From: Arcobacter defluvii
Lineage (GTDB): Bacteria > Campylobacterota > Campylobacteria > Campylobacterales > Arcobacteraceae
Length of the DNA stretch: 64,000 bases
NCBI RefSeq assembly: GCF_013201725.1
Contig: NZ_CP053835.1
Location: forward strand, 1,116,001 to 1,180,000
Direction: 5' to 3'
The stretch's first letter is position 1; every line of letters starts with the position of its first letter. The notes below the pieces were generated by a model. It saw only the letters and a list, made by a program, of their open reading frames with translations, had not been told where the DNA came from and made no database searches. This document shows positions 22,304-32,223 of this stretch, in pieces. A program made the translations under genes and the position numbers.

Positions 22304-25195
22304 TTAATATCTTTTTCTATAAATCAAATCTAGGCTTTGAGTATCTTCTTCAAAGCCTAGTTCTATATTCCAAAGTTTTGTAAGTTCTCTCATCAAAATA
22401 AGCTCACCACCAGTTGATTTGTTTTTTAAAACTATTTTACTTCTTTGAGATATATTTTTACCTACATAAGTTTCTATATATTGAGTTGTTGGGTCATATT
22501 GAAAATACAACATATCAATTCCTAACTCTTTTGCGTAATCTTTTGATAATTCATTTAGTAAAAATAATGAAGCTTGAGATTGTTTACTTTGTGTATTTGT
22601 TTGTGCGTTACTAGAAAAAGTTGTACCAAAAATCAAATAAGATAAAATATCTTTTTGACTCATAACTGGCGTTGAAGTAAGATTTATTCTAGGTTCATTT
22701 AAACTTCCACTTATTATGATTGAAATATCTATATCATTTACACTATAAGTTGCGTGAATATCTAAAAGTGGATCAATTGGCTCTAATCCTCTAAAATAGA
22801 TATTTGAATCTTTTATAGTATAAGATTTTCCAAGTTCTGTAAATGTTCCTGAAGTATCTTGAAGTGAACCAAAAATCTTAAGATCTTGATAAAAATCTTT
22901 TTTCAAAAATAAAATACTTGAAGCTTTTAAATCGATATTTTTAACTTTATAAGTTAAATTATCTGCAAAAATTGATAATTGCAAAGCAATATCTTCAAAA
23001 AAAGTATCCTTTTCTTTCTTGTTTTTATTTTTATAAACGATGATTATATCTTTATCTTTACTGATACTCACAGAGGGTGTTTCATAATTTATATAAAGTT
23101 TATTTGCTCTTACTTCTCCTGTAATTAAAACTTTATTTAGAGGATTAATTTGAACTAAAAGATTTGATGATAAGGAACCTTTTCCATAGTTATCATATGA
23201 AATAGCTAAATCTTTTGTATCTATTTTGATATTAAAATCTTCATTTTCTTTTGATGTTGAAATTAAAATATTATCAAAATCAAAATTTCCACTTAATGAT
23301 TCAATATTTAAAATTGCTTGATTTTTTAATGAGAAATTTTTTTCAAAATTTATATCATAAATTTTTGAGATATAAAAATTTAGGGTATTAAAACTAATAA
23401 AATTATCTTTAAAAGTTCCTTTTATATCTATTTTTTGGATTGCTTCTTTTTCAAAAGATATTTTAGAAGAATCTAGCTCAAAAGATATTTCAGAATTATC
23501 AATTTGAGCTTTTATATCTACTAAACCTTTTAAGTCTAATTTTGGCATTTCTAAGATGGTATTTAATTCTTTTTCAAAATCTTTTAACTCTTTTATTTGG
23601 GCTTTTATAGTTGTTTTTTCGTCTTTTATAGAAAAATCTGTTTCAAATGATTTTGAAGAAACTTTTCCTTTTATTTGCTCTTTATTTTTAAATAAATTTG
23701 TATTAATATCAAATGAATTATTTAAAACTAGATTTCCTTTTAGATTTAAATCATCTTCATATTCTGCACTTATTTTTCCTTTTAGATTTGAAATTTTTAT
23801 CTTTTCATCAAGTTTATAAAAGTCATTTGGATTTATTTTTTTTATATTCAAATCAAAAAGATATTTTTTCAAATTTTTACTAGATATTGATAAATCTGCA
23901 AGTTTAGATTCAAGATTTATATCAAGTGAATTTTTTTTGTAAGTAGTATTTATATTTACATTACCAATAGAGTTTGGTTTTATATTTTGGTATGAAATCT
24001 CACTAATTACAGTTTTTGCTTTTATTAAAAAATCTTCTATTTTTGAACTATTTAGTTTTAATTCTATTTTTGATTTTTGTCTTAAAATATTTGATTTTAG
24101 ATTTAAATCTGCAAAAATATCAATGTTATCATTATTAAATTTACTATTTCCTTCTAAATTCAAAGAGTCTATTTTGATATTTTCATCATTGATTTTTAAA
24201 CTATTTGCTTCAAAATTATTTGTAAATTTTATCTCTTTTAAATTTCCTGATATTTGGCTTTTGATAAGCAAATCTTTTTGAAGATTTTTTAAAATATCTT
24301 TTTTTATTAAAGTATTTAAGTTTGAGTTGAAAACTAGACTATTTATATCATTGTTTTTTATACTTAGAGTTGCCTCTATATTTGAATTTATAAAATCATA
24401 ATTTAAAATAGCATTTAGATTTGTAATATCAAGATTAAATGTTGAAAAGTCATAAGTTCCGGTTGTATTGATATTTTTTAAATCTATTGGTTTATTTGCT
24501 TTTAAAGTTAATTTTTCACTATTTATTTGAAAATTTATTTTCTCTAAATTTCCATTTGCTTCGAGATTAAAATTATTTGTTGTTAGATTTTCTATGATAT
24601 TTTTATCTAAAAATTCTTTGATAAACTCTATATTTGATTTTAAAGTGTAGTTATTTTTATTTAGATTTATAAAAGCTGTTAAATTTGCTATATTTGATTT
24701 GGCACTAATCTCAAAATCTCCACTTAGATAACTATTTAAATCGCTTGTTATATTTTTTGATTTTAAAAATAGTTCTTCTATTTTATAATCTTCATAAGAG
24801 TAGTTATATATTGAAGCTTCAAGTTTTTTTATGATAAGTTTAAAAGGTAAATCAAAAGTAGTTTTTTCTTCTTGATTTTGTGTTGTCTCAAAAAGTTTGT
24901 TATCTAAAGTAATTCCATCTATTTTTAACTCTTTTATATATATTTCTTGAACTAATAAAGATAAAAGTTCTGGTTTTATATAAAAATCTTTTATTACTAG
25001 ATTATTTTCATAGTTTAAATCTTTTATAGAAATACCACTATATAAAGTTCCTTTCAAACTTGTATATTTTAGAGGAACTTCTTTTGAAATATAATCAAAT
25101 ATCTTTTGAACAACAAAAGATGAGTTTATTAAATATAAAAAAGCTACTAAAAATAGTGCAATTATAGAAATAAATAAAAATTTTAAGATTTTCAA
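22304..25195 (-). CDS. tamB: TamB-like translocation and assembly module protein
   Basis: 963 residues: an N-terminal membrane anchor (about 5-25), a very long region of repeated beta-strands rich in N/K/I, and the C-terminal DUF490/TamB domain (pattern GSLNEPRINLTSTPVMSQKD, then ILSYLIFGT). Shorter than E. coli TamB (about 1260). It spans the periplasm and carries lipids or outer membrane proteins between membranes together with TamA. It overlaps the upstream TamA-like gene by 4 bases. Confidence 0.85.
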   Translation of the reverse strand: MKILKFLFISIIALFLVAFLYLINSSFVVQKIFDYISKEVPLKYTSLKGTLYSGISIKDLNYENNLVIKDFYIKPELLSLLVQEIYIKELKIDGITLDNKLFETTQNQEEKTTFDLPFKLIIKKLEASIYNYSYEDYKIEELFLKSKNITSDLNSYLSGDFEISAKSNIANLTAFINLNKNNYTLKSNIEFIKEFLDKNIIENLTTNNFNLEANGNLEKINFQINSEKLTLKANKPIDLKNINTTGTYDFSTFNLDITNLNAILNYDFINSNIEATLSIKNNDINSLVFNSNLNTLIKKDILKNLQKDLLIKSQISGNLKEIKFTNNFEANSLKINDENIKIDSLNLEGNSKFNNDNIDIFADLNLKSNILRQKSKIELKLNSSKIEDFLIKAKTVISEISYQNIKPNSIGNVNINTTYKKNSLDINLESKLADLSISSKNLKKYLFDLNIKKINPNDFYKLDEKIKISNLKGKISAEYEDDLNLKGNLVLNNSFDINTNLFKNKEQIKGKVSSKSFETDFSIKDEKTTIKAQIKELKDFEKELNTILEMPKLDLKGLVDIKAQIDNSEISFELDSSKISFEKEAIQKIDIKGTFKDNFISFNTLNFYISKIYDINFEKNFSLKNQAILNIESLSGNFDFDNILISTSKENEDFNIKIDTKDLAISYDNYGKGSLSSNLLVQINPLNKVLITGEVRANKLYINYETPSVSISKDKDIIIVYKNKNKKEKDTFFEDIALQLSIFADNLTYKVKNIDLKASSILFLKKDFYQDLKIFGSLQDTSGTFTELGKSYTIKDSNIYFRGLEPIDPLLDIHATYSVNDIDISIIISGSLNEPRINLTSTPVMSQKDILSYLIFGTTFSSNAQTNTQSKQSQASLFLLNELSKDYAKELGIDMLYFQYDPTTQYIETYVGKNISQRSKIVLKNKSTGGELILMRELTKLWNIELGFEEDTQSLDLIYRKRY

Positions 25196-26883
25196 AATAC
25201 TTGTCCTATTCCTATATGAAATACAAATCCACTATCTTCAAGTGGAAATCCAATATCAGCTCTTAATGGACCAATAGGAGTATAATATCTTAATCCAAAT
25301 CCATAAGAATTATAAAAGTTATCATTGAATTTTTTAGCTTCTAAAGTTAACATCGTAGAATCAAAAAATGTAGCAATTCCTACATCTTTATAAACATTGT
25401 ATTCAAACTCTAAACTGCTATCTATCATAGATAATCCTCCATAAGGATTATCATCACTATCAAGTAATCCTAACTTTTCGTAAGAATAACCTCTATTACT
25501 ATAATCTCCTCCTGCAAAGAAGTGTTTAAATATCGGTAAATCTTTATCAAGTGTTCCGATTTTTGTTTTTATTGAGGTTGTTAATTTATCAAATGTTTTT
25601 ATATATCTTAATTGAGTCAGAGTTTTTATATAATCCTCTTCACTTAAAATCATTTTTGTACCATTTTCAATATAAAAGGAGAGATAATAACCATTTTTAG
25701 GATTTAAAATATCATCCCTTTTATCCAAAATAACTTCATAAAAAAGAGAGTTTAAAAGATAATTCCCACTTTTGTATTCTTCCAAAAGAGAATTTATATT
25801 ACTATGTTCTAGTAAAAATCCAACTGTATGTGATAAACCCAAAAAGTCTTTAGATAAAGAGATTTTTTCTTCTATTTTTTCTTGCTCGTAACTTGTATAA
25901 TCCATATTTTCATAGTTTATGTCATTGTTAAAAGATAAACCATCAAAGTAAAAATATGGATTATTTATATTGTTATAAAATTCATAACCATCTTCATTTA
26001 TTTTTGTACCAATTGTAAGCTTTTTTAGATTTCCCCAAAAATTATCATTTTTATATTGGGCTTTAAATCTAGCTTTTGTATCTGTATCATAACCTATACC
26101 ATAAGTAGTTTCTCTATAATCACCAAGTAAAAGCTTGATATTTACAGGAATAGTATCATCTTGTGTATCTATATTTTGTTCTATTGAAATATATTTATAT
26201 ATTCCAAAATTATAAAGATTTTCGTAGGTTTCATCAACAAGTAAAGAGTTATATAACTCTCCTTCTTTAAACTCTATTTTTTCTTTTATATAATTTTCAT
26301 CAACTTTTGCATTGTTTTCTAAGCTAACTTTTCCAAAATATTGAGGTGCATTTTTTGTAACTTTATAAATAATATCAACTTTATAATCTTCCATATCAAC
26401 ATAAGCTTTTGCATCAAGTGAAGCCTTTGCAAAACTTTTTTCATGAAGATATTTTTTAATAGCTTTTTTTGAGTTTGTAAAATTTGAAGCTTTGAAAAAA
26501 TCACCAACTTTTAAATCAATAATATTTTTATATTCATTTTCTATTTCAATAGATGATATTTTTATTTGTTCATTCTTTTTTAGAGTAATTACTGCTTTGT
26601 CATCTTTGATTTCATAAGAAGTTTCAGCTTTATAAAAACCTAAACTTTGTGCATATTCATTTATTGATTCATTACAGATAATAATATCTTCTTTTGTAAA
26701 AGTTGGATTTTTTTGCCAAAATTTATAAAATGTAGGATATGAGATATTACAAACTTTTTCTAAATTACTTTTTGAAAAATCGCTTATTACTAAATCCACA
26801 TCACCTTCAAAATCCAAAGTTTTTATCTCATTTGCCAATATAAATATAGGAAAAATAATAAGTATTAAAATTTTTATAAACAT
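25192..26883 (-). CDS. tamA: TamA-like Omp85 outer membrane protein
   Basis: 563 residues. A signal peptide (hydrophobic residues 2-16, cut after LAN) is followed by POTRA-type repeats to about 240 and a C-terminal 16-strand barrel region ending in Phe (HIGIGQVF). The barrel contains the Omp85 motif area (FAGGDYSNRGYSYEKLG). It is the first gene of a tamA-tamB pair, the usual pairing, with a 4-base overlap. Role in outer membrane protein or lipid transport is from family knowledge. Confidence 0.85.
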   Translation of the reverse strand: MFIKILILIIFPIFILANEIKTLDFEGDVDLVISDFSKSNLEKVCNISYPTFYKFWQKNPTFTKEDIIICNESINEYAQSLGFYKAETSYEIKDDKAVITLKKNEQIKISSIEIENEYKNIIDLKVGDFFKASNFTNSKKAIKKYLHEKSFAKASLDAKAYVDMEDYKVDIIYKVTKNAPQYFGKVSLENNAKVDENYIKEKIEFKEGELYNSLLVDETYENLYNFGIYKYISIEQNIDTQDDTIPVNIKLLLGDYRETTYGIGYDTDTKARFKAQYKNDNFWGNLKKLTIGTKINEDGYEFYNNINNPYFYFDGLSFNNDINYENMDYTSYEQEKIEEKISLSKDFLGLSHTVGFLLEHSNINSLLEEYKSGNYLLNSLFYEVILDKRDDILNPKNGYYLSFYIENGTKMILSEEDYIKTLTQLRYIKTFDKLTTSIKTKIGTLDKDLPIFKHFFAGGDYSNRGYSYEKLGLLDSDDNPYGGLSMIDSSLEFEYNVYKDVGIATFFDSTMLTLEAKKFNDNFYNSYGFGLRYYTPIGPLRADIGFPLEDSGFVFHIGIGQVF

Positions 26884-26912
26884 CGTATCATATTAACATA
26901 TCTAAACTAAAA

Positions 26913-27611
26913 TCAGTTAAGCTCAACTTCTCTTATATCCACGTAACTTCCTGTTGTAAAGAGATCTATTTTTGATATTAAATTATCTAGTTTTTCAGCT
27001 GTTTCTTGTGGAGTTTGAATTATGCCATTATTTAGTTTTTTTACTGATGGAAAAATTGTTTCATCAAGTTCAAATCTTATAAAATCAGTCATTGGTGTTT
27101 TTATAACTCCTGGAGCAACAGCTAAAATCTTTGTATTTTTCATCTCATTTGAGTATAAATTTACAAGTATATTAACTCCGGCTTTTGATAAAGAGTAAGC
27201 ACCCCAACCAATATAGCCATTTTTTGAAGCACCAGAAGATATTATGATTATATTTTTAACTTCTAAAGTCATAAAAATATCTAAAAGTTCTTTGTTTGCA
27301 TAAACATTTAAACTATAAACTTTATTTAATTTTTCGATAGTTAAATCTTTTAATAGTTTGATTTTTCCTAACATTCCGGCATTTAAATAAACAGTTTCAA
27401 ACTTATGAACATCACTTAAAATTGTTGTTAAATTTTTTTTAATTTCTGAAATTTTTGATAAATCAAAAGAAAAATGAGTGAAATTTTTATCTTCAATATT
27501 TGGTCTGTTTCGACTTATCCCAAAAACTTTAAAGCCTTTTTGTAAATAGAAGTTTGTAAGTGCAAGTCCAAGTCCTGAACTACAACCAGTAATTAAAATA
27601 TTTTTTTGCAA
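26913..27611 (-). CDS. Short-chain dehydrogenase/reductase
   Basis: 232 residues, Rossmann fold. The NAD(P)-binding motif TGCSSGLG is at about residues 8-15, NAG in LNAGMLG, the catalytic Ser in IISSGASKNG and the Tyr-Lys pair in YSLSK. An Arg in ISRNR after the second strand suggests NADP(H). The gene begins with TTG, and reads away from the glutamine amidotransferase. The substrate is unknown. Confidence 0.85.
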   Translation of the reverse strand: MQKNILITGCSSGLGLALTNFYLQKGFKVFGISRNRPNIEDKNFTHFSFDLSKISEIKKNLTTILSDVHKFETVYLNAGMLGKIKLLKDLTIEKLNKVYSLNVYANKELLDIFMTLEVKNIIIISSGASKNGYIGWGAYSLSKAGVNILVNLYSNEMKNTKILAVAPGVIKTPMTDFIRFELDETIFPSVKKLNNGIIQTPQETAEKLDNLISKIDLFTTGSYVDIREVELN

Positions 27612-27722
27612 AACTCTGCCTTTTTTATTTTTTTTATTTTAGTAAAGCTTAGATTTTAGACAGTTTAGAAATCAAAAGAATTAAAAAAATAAATATAATT
27701 AATTTTTTAATTGAGGAAAAAT

Positions 27723-28424
27723 ATGAAAAATTTATATATTATAAAATGTGGTTCGACTTTTGATTCAATAAAAGATGATTTTAGAGATTTTGAAGATTGG
27801 ATAATAGAAAAATTAGAAGATAAAAATAGAGATATTTTTGTACTTGATGTTCAAAAAGATGATTTTTTACCAAATTTAGGTAAAAATGATGCAGTTATAA
27901 TAACAGGTTCTCATAGTATGGTGACAAATGAAGAGTCTTGGAGTTTGAAACTTGAAAGTTGGCTTCCAAAATTGATAGATGAAGAAGTTCCTCTTTTGGC
28001 TATTTGTTATGGTCATCAATTATTAGCAAAGAGTTTAGGTGGAGTTTCAGGATATCATGAAACTGGGATGGAAATAGGAACGGTTGAGATTAGTTTAGAT
28101 GAAAATGCAAAAGAAGATGAACTTTTTTCTAAATTAGAAAATAACTTCAAAGCTCATACAATTCACTCTCAAACAGTGTTAGAACTTCCAAAAAATGCAG
28201 TTAGATTAGCTTCAAATAATCATGATAAAAATCATAGTTTTAGAGTTGGGAGTTGTGCTTGGGGAGTTCAGTTTCATCCTGAATTTGATGAAAATATTAT
28301 GAATCTATACATAAGTGAAGTATCAAAAAACAAAGATTTAGATGTAAAAGAACTTATTTCAAAAAGTGAAAATACTAAAACTTCAACTTTAATACTAAAA
28401 GAGTTTGAAAGATTGTTTTTATAG
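27723..28424 (+). CDS. Class I glutamine amidotransferase (GMP synthase-like)
   Basis: 233 residues from the ATG at 27723, which follows GAGG by seven bases; an earlier in-frame TTG at 27711 lacks a site. The nucleophile elbow is AICYGHQLLA with Cys at about 101, and the His-Glu pair is in GVQFHPEFDE. These free-standing GATase1 proteins resemble the glutaminase part of GuaA; a detoxifying or gamma-glutamyl hydrolase role is possible. It ends against a convergent gene, overlapping it by 6 bases. Confidence 0.82.
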   Translation: MKNLYIIKCGSTFDSIKDDFRDFEDWIIEKLEDKNRDIFVLDVQKDDFLPNLGKNDAVIITGSHSMVTNEESWSLKLESWLPKLIDEEVPLLAICYGHQLLAKSLGGVSGYHETGMEIGTVEISLDENAKEDELFSKLENNFKAHTIHSQTVLELPKNAVRLASNNHDKNHSFRVGSCAWGVQFHPEFDENIMNLYISEVSKNKDLDVKELISKSENTKTSTLILKEFERLFL

Positions 28425-29240
28425 GACAATCTTTCTTAATAACACATATAAAATATATAAAAAAATAATTGGCAATAAAATAGTTTGAAATACAAAAACA
28501 ATAATCAAATCAATCATATAATTGCTTGAATTATCAACTGCATTTTTATAATCATCAACTTTCTTTTCATAAAAATTTATATCGAATTTTTCAGTGATTT
28601 TGTCAAAAAATGAACTCTCTTCTTGTTTTTGTTTTATAGTTTCTTGATTTATTTTACTTACATCATCAGTAACTTTTAAAATATTTTCATTTAAAGTTTC
28701 TATGTTGTATTGAGGTTTTACAAAATAGTTGTAAGAAATCTCATTTACATAGCCAATCATTGGAATAGAAAATCTTAAAAATAGAAGAATAAAAGTAATT
28801 CTAAAAAAGATACTTCTTATTTTTTCATCATTTGTAAATCTTTTGAATAACCAAATATTGAAGATGATAATAAAAGCGATTAATATGTAGTTAAATATCT
28901 CATTTGTTACAAAATTTAGTAAAATTTTTTGAATACCAAGTGATACTAAACTAGCTAACATTACAAAAGAAAATTGCTCAACCAAATCATTTATTGGGTC
29001 AAGTATTTGTCCAATTGCAACAGTGACAAAAGGTAAATCAAGCTCTGTTCCTTGAGCTAGAGAAATCACACCATTTAACGCTTTTGCACTTCCAAATACA
29101 ATAATAGCTTGTTTAAATGAGTCATTTATTAGTTTTTTTGAACTATCATCAATAGTAAATGAAGTAGCAACTGCTAAAGCAATCAAAGTAAAAAATAGTA
29201 AAATAAGTTTGTTAATGTTGTTTAAAATAAATGTTTTCAT
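28419..29240 (-). CDS. Unknown multi-pass inner membrane protein
   Basis: 273 residues with an N-terminal membrane helix (about 10-30), two or three further hydrophobic segments (about 90-150) and a C-terminal one (about 245-270). Between about 185 and 240 is a charged, coiled-coil-like region. No recognised domain. The N-terminal ATG is clear. It converges with the amidotransferase gene and diverges from a small membrane protein gene 32 bases away, so the two may share a promoter region. Confidence 0.65.
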   Translation of the reverse strand: MKTFILNNINKLILLFFTLIALAVATSFTIDDSSKKLINDSFKQAIIVFGSAKALNGVISLAQGTELDLPFVTVAIGQILDPINDLVEQFSFVMLASLVSLGIQKILLNFVTNEIFNYILIAFIIIFNIWLFKRFTNDEKIRSIFFRITFILLFLRFSIPMIGYVNEISYNYFVKPQYNIETLNENILKVTDDVSKINQETIKQKQEESSFFDKITEKFDINFYEKKVDDYKNAVDNSSNYMIDLIIVFVFQTILLPIIFLYILYVLLRKIVL

Positions 29241-29272
29241 AAAATGGATTATACAAAAATAAAGGATAAATT

Positions 29273-29425
29273 ATGCAAACTATTATGATATTGATATATG
29301 TTGTTCTTTTTATCTTAGCTTTGATTCTGAGTTTTGCTAGTGTGAAGTATTTTATAACTATGTGGAAATTTAAAAATAGAAAAAATGATGGAAGTGAAGA
29401 TGAAGATTTTAAGAGGTTTGATTGA
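29273..29425 (+). CDS. Small single-pass membrane protein (50 residues)
   Basis: ATG at 29273 follows AAAGGAT at good spacing. The peptide starts MQTIMILIYVVLFILALILS, one hydrophobic helix, then an aromatic patch and a charged tail rich in Asp/Glu/Lys ending FKRFD. It resembles small Campylobacterota inner-membrane proteins of unknown function. It is transcribed opposite to the membrane protein at 28419 and ends just before the convergent ORF6N gene. Confidence 0.6.
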   Translation: MQTIMILIYVVLFILALILSFASVKYFITMWKFKNRKNDGSEDEDFKRFD

Positions 29426-29432
29426 TTTTTTC

Positions 29433-30299
29433 TTAATTTAATCTCTTCAAAATCTCTAAACTTTTTATGTCAAACTTTGAAAATACAAACCATTTCTTAC
29501 CTAAATCTTTAAGGCTTGCTCCTAAATGATAAACTTCATTTTTATCAATAATTAAAAATCTATCATGAGAACTTTTAAACTCTATAAGTTCTATATTTTG
29601 GTATTGAGTTTGATATTTTTTAAAATCTAGTTTTAGCTGTTTTGTAATATTTGATGTGTAAATTTGAACTTTAATATTTGGATATTTTGAAAATATTGTA
29701 AAAATAGTTTCATCTATATAATTATCAATCAAAATTACTTCATCAATTGCACTTTTTAGTAAATTATTTATAAAAACATAAGCATCAAAAATTTGTCCAT
29801 CATAGAATATTCCTTGTTTTGGTTTTAGAGTTTTATCTTCTAAAGCTTTAAATAATTTATCAAAGTTTTCATCATGGATATTTAATCTTTGTTCTATTCT
29901 TTCAAATCGTTCAAACATAGAGATATTTTGTGATATTAGTTTTCTCATTTCAACAAATGTTCTTATAATTTTTATACTTATATTTATAGCTGTTTCACTT
30001 CTTAGAATTGAACTTAACATAGATACCCCTTGTTCTGTAAAAACATAAGGCAAACTTCCACCTAAATGTTGTTTAGATGGTATCGCATTTTGCGATACCA
30101 TAAAATCTACTTCATTTTCACTAAGTTGAAACATAAAATCAACAGGAAATCTATCAATATTTCTTTTTACTTGTTCTCTAAGTCTAATTGATTTTACTCC
30201 ATAAAGTTCTGCTAAATCTTTATCTAACATAACTTGATGGTTTCTTATATTGTAGATTTTGTTTTTTATGTTATTTTCATTTATTATAAGTTCTTGCAT
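29433..30299 (-). CDS. ORF6N-domain protein with C-terminal phospholipase D-like domain
   Basis: 288 residues. The N-terminal ORF6N domain (about 10-120: MLDKDLAELYGVKSIRLREQ, FTEQGVSMLSSILRS) is a DNA-binding module of phage antirepressor-like proteins. After a coiled coil (about 120-150) comes a PLD-like domain with DNYIDETIF and SSHDRFLIIDKNEVYHLG, where HDRFLIID stands for the HxK motif with Arg and a shifted Asp. Typical of mobile or stress-linked loci. It forms a small accessory island with the next gene. Confidence 0.8.
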   Translation of the reverse strand: MQELIINENNIKNKIYNIRNHQVMLDKDLAELYGVKSIRLREQVKRNIDRFPVDFMFQLSENEVDFMVSQNAIPSKQHLGGSLPYVFTEQGVSMLSSILRSETAINISIKIIRTFVEMRKLISQNISMFERFERIEQRLNIHDENFDKLFKALEDKTLKPKQGIFYDGQIFDAYVFINNLLKSAIDEVILIDNYIDETIFTIFSKYPNIKVQIYTSNITKQLKLDFKKYQTQYQNIELIEFKSSHDRFLIIDKNEVYHLGASLKDLGKKWFVFSKFDIKSLEILKRLN

Positions 30300-30413
30300 A
30301 TTTTAGCCTTTTGAATTTATGAAAGAATTATATATATTTTTTTGATTAATAACTAAAAATATTACAATTTGTTATTTTTTCGTAATTTTGTTTCACTTAA
30401 GAGTTGAGAAAAG

Positions 30414-30435
30414 AAAAAAAGGTACCGGCACCTTT
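30414..30435 (-). terminator. Terminator after the DUF6236-like gene
   Basis: On the minus strand AAAGGT / ACCTTT around GCCGGT, followed by seven T, just past the stop of the gene at 30438. Confidence 0.65.
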
Positions 30436-30437
30436 AT

Positions 30438-31340
30438 TTACTTATTCTTTATTTTAACTATACCTTCTTTTGAAGCATTAGATATATAATTTAGTTTTTC
30501 ATTTTTTAATGAATTTTGTTCTTTAACTTTTATATTAATTGCAGAACTTAAAGTACCTATTGCAGCTCCCAAAATTTTAATTAATTCAGTGTTATTATTA
30601 GATAATAGTCCTATTTTTTCACCAATAAATCCAATAAACTCTGCAATTCCATATCCTTCAAATGCTCCTTTGGATACATCTTTCATATTGAAATTTGTAT
30701 TAAGAGAAAAATATCTAAATTCATTCCATTTTTCTTTTGAAACTTTTTGTAAATCTAAAATATTTTTATTTAAAGTATTAATAATTTTCTTTTTTGTTAA
30801 ATCAGAATCAGGCGATTTAAGAATCTCTAAATATAATTCTTCTAAAGTATCATGAAGTATATTTAATTCATCTTTTCGATATTCTTTAAATTTCAAAATT
30901 TCTTCAAATGATATTTTTCCAACAGGAACAGGTAATAAATTATATAGTTCAATTATTAAATTGGTTCTAATTTCTACATTTTCATTATGCGTATAAATCT
31001 TATTTCCACCCATTTGATGTAAATTCCAAATAATTTCATTACTATTGCTATTTCTTTTTTCAAGTTCTTTATATTGTAAATCAAGTTGATATTTTGGATA
31101 GTCATTTGAATTAAGAGTACCTGTTATATTATAACGAGGTCTTTCAATTAGCTTCAAATTAATTAACTCTTCTTCTTGTTCTAAAGAAAAATGTATGAAA
31201 TTATTTGTAGGTATTACCACCTGATCAAAATATAATGAGTAATATCTTATCTCATCAATATTAAGATTTCTTTCTTGTCTAAATCCACCACTTGGCAATT
31301 CTGTTAGAATTGAAGGAGTTGTAATTATTCCTCTTTTCAT
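30438..31340 (-). CDS. DUF6236-like protein of unknown function
   Basis: 300 residues. The opening MKRGIITTPSILTELPSGGF and the FDQVVIPTNN segment match my memory of the DUF6236 family, a set of proteins with patchy distribution in accessory regions. Mostly helical, with a mildly hydrophobic region at about 235-270 (GIAEFIGFIGEKIGLL, then LGAAIGTLSSAI). It has its own terminator and follows no operon partner. Function unknown; the location next to an ORF6N gene and a patchy family suggests a mobile or defence-related history. Confidence 0.6.
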   Translation of the reverse strand: MKRGIITTPSILTELPSGGFRQERNLNIDEIRYYSLYFDQVVIPTNNFIHFSLEQEEELINLKLIERPRYNITGTLNSNDYPKYQLDLQYKELEKRNSNSNEIIWNLHQMGGNKIYTHNENVEIRTNLIIELYNLLPVPVGKISFEEILKFKEYRKDELNILHDTLEELYLEILKSPDSDLTKKKIINTLNKNILDLQKVSKEKWNEFRYFSLNTNFNMKDVSKGAFEGYGIAEFIGFIGEKIGLLSNNNTELIKILGAAIGTLSSAINIKVKEQNSLKNEKLNYISNASKEGIVKIKNK

Positions 31341-31686
31341 AAAAATTCCTTATATATAATATTATTGAAACTAGTATTTTCACATATAAATTTTCTTTGA
31401 AAAATGGTATTTCTAATTTGTGAAATATATTTATTATTAAATACACTCTACGATCTTAATCTCATCTTTTAGAAAACTATTTTGATATTTTTCCTTTTTT
31501 ACTGTTTTTATATAAGCAGTTTTGATAAAAACTTTTGAAATCTTGCCCATCTAAAAGCCACCAAACTCTCATCTTGTTAATTACTGATTTTTGAAATATA
31601 AAGATGAAAATAAAACCTTTAGTGATTTTTTATTAATTTATTCTATCAAAATGAGATAAAAAGTAAGTTGATGATAAAATCCCTTT
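31341..31686. other. Non-coding gap, possible short relic
   Basis: No convincing gene. On the minus strand an ATG at 31550 opens 37 codons (MGKISKVFIKTAYIKTV and onward) and another frame gives a 31-codon ORF beginning MRVWWLLDGQDF. These overlap and lack strong ribosome sites, so they are more likely the remains of a frameshifted gene than functional genes. Confidence 0.25.
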
Positions 31687-32166
31687 ATGAAATTAAAAAG
31701 AGTATTAAAAAAAGAGTTTTATATAACACTATTTATCAAGCAAAACAAATGGCACAAATATGGAGTTTTACTACATACTTTAGCTGTTGCGATTCATACT
31801 TTTAAAGCTAAAAAATATAAGATGATACCAGCAGCATTTTTACATGATATTGGAAAACCTTATGTTGCATATCAAAATGAAAAAGATAAAAAAACAAAAG
31901 AGTATTCTTTTCATAATCACGAAGAGATAAGTTATCATATTATTAAAAACTGGAATCTTTCTGATTATACAAAAAATCTGGTACGTTATCATTATTTACT
32001 AAGAGGTATGCAAAAAGCAGAAGAGAGAAATCTTTTAGGCGTTTATAAAAGGATGAAAAGAAGTTTTGATAAACTTGATGATAATTTTATTGAAGATTTA
32101 AAACTTTTTATGAAGTTTGATGATATGGGCAAAGTAAGTTTTTTCAAAACTAAAGATAATATTTAA
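31687..32166 (+). CDS. HD-domain phosphohydrolase
   Basis: 159 residues. The metal-binding HD motif is HDIGKP (about 56-61), preceded by the first His in LHTLAVAIH and followed by HNHEEISYHI and RYHYLL, the HD-type His/Asp set. Such small enzymes hydrolyse nucleotides or phosphate esters. No membrane segment. It precedes the nuclease-like gene by 57 bases in the same direction and may be in one operon with it. Confidence 0.8.
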   Translation: MKLKRVLKKEFYITLFIKQNKWHKYGVLLHTLAVAIHTFKAKKYKMIPAAFLHDIGKPYVAYQNEKDKKTKEYSFHNHEEISYHIIKNWNLSDYTKNLVRYHYLLRGMQKAEERNLLGVYKRMKRSFDKLDDNFIEDLKLFMKFDDMGKVSFFKTKDNI

Positions 32167-32223
32167 GCTATTTAAAATTTTTTTAGATATAATCAAAACC
32201 ATTATAGAAATAGAAGAGAAAAC

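Noticed and set aside
31437-31550. 37-codon reverse-strand ORF
   Set aside because: Weak ribosome site and overlap with another frame; kept only as part of the gap description.
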